Positions 63,842 through 64,000 of a stretch of DNA of 64,000 nt are shown here, piece by piece. The DNA lies in contig OZ005707.1 in assembly GCA_963930775.1 (NCBI GenBank), positions 5,642,001 to 5,706,000 on the forward strand, read 5' to 3'. Position 1 is the first letter of the stretch. Each line of letters opens with the position of its first letter. The DNA is from Cliona cf. orientalis (lineage: Eukaryota > Porifera > Demospongiae > Clionaida > Clionaidae). The position numbers and the translations under genes are program-made. Below the pieces are notes generated by a model that ran no database searches, was not told the origin of the DNA, and saw only the letters and a program-made list of their open reading frames with translations.

Positions 63842-64000
63842 CTTTTTAACTTAAGTATAATAATAACACTATTTGTGTTGTTATATTATTATTTTGTAGA
63901 TCAGTCAATGATTAATAATAATATTATTATTGACGTGGGATATATATAACATTATCCTAAACTTAACTGTATGCTGTTATACTGCCTTAATAATTGTCCC

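Overview
This window is nuclear DNA of an early-branching animal, most likely a demosponge. The evidence is AT-rich DNA, dense multi-exon genes with GT-AG introns that are often only 41-70 nt long, many short non-autonomous DNA transposons, and gene families expanded in sponges: receptor and TKL-like kinases, and ankyrin/ZU5/death-domain proteins. The species assignment is inference. I saw no bacterial operons, CRISPR arrays, rRNA, convincing tRNAs or LTR-type elements.

Layout, left to right. (1) 1-2.3 kb: the last two exons of a GOLD-domain protein (+), then a cluster of MITEs and foldback repeats and a 190-nt CT microsatellite. (2) 2.6-12.3 kb (+): a 25-exon receptor tyrosine kinase, about 1,788 aa, whose ectodomain has the full plexin module order (Sema, then three PSI modules interleaved with IPT repeats) but whose cytoplasmic part is a tyrosine kinase. 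(3) 12.4-13.4 kb: a decayed copy of a neighbouring gene end and more MITEs. (4) 13.9-17.9 kb (-): a gene whose exons join in phase into kinase-PH-kinase, about 1,030 aa. (5) 18.4-29.7 kb (+): a recent tandem duplication, unit about 5.65 kb, of an ANK-ZU5-death-domain gene. Copy A is whole (1,201 aa). Copy B keeps ANK and ZU5 but has a disabled C-terminal half. (6) 29.7-35.2 kb (-): an 842-aa ANK-ZU5-UPA-like gene without a death domain. (7) 37.3-39.6 kb (+): an ankyrin/coiled-coil protein. (8) 39.7-42.3 kb (+): GDP-mannose pyrophosphorylase alpha (GMPPA). (9) 42.7-47.5 kb (+): a 1,421-aa acidic coiled-coil protein I cannot name. (10) 47.8-63.7 kb (+): a CDK14/CDK15-type PFTAIRE kinase with a 10.7-kb first intron, with CT- or G-runs in several introns.

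The left half is signalling-rich: a guidance-type receptor kinase, a two-kinase PH protein and three ZU5 genes, two of them in the UNC5/PIDD/ankyrin-like style. This suggests a locus enriched for receptor-proximal or death-fold signalling, but only adjacency is observed. Exon-intron models were made by hand from splice consensus, reading phase and family similarity. Phases close exactly for every complete gene except the CDK gene, which lacks one base in its kinase exon.
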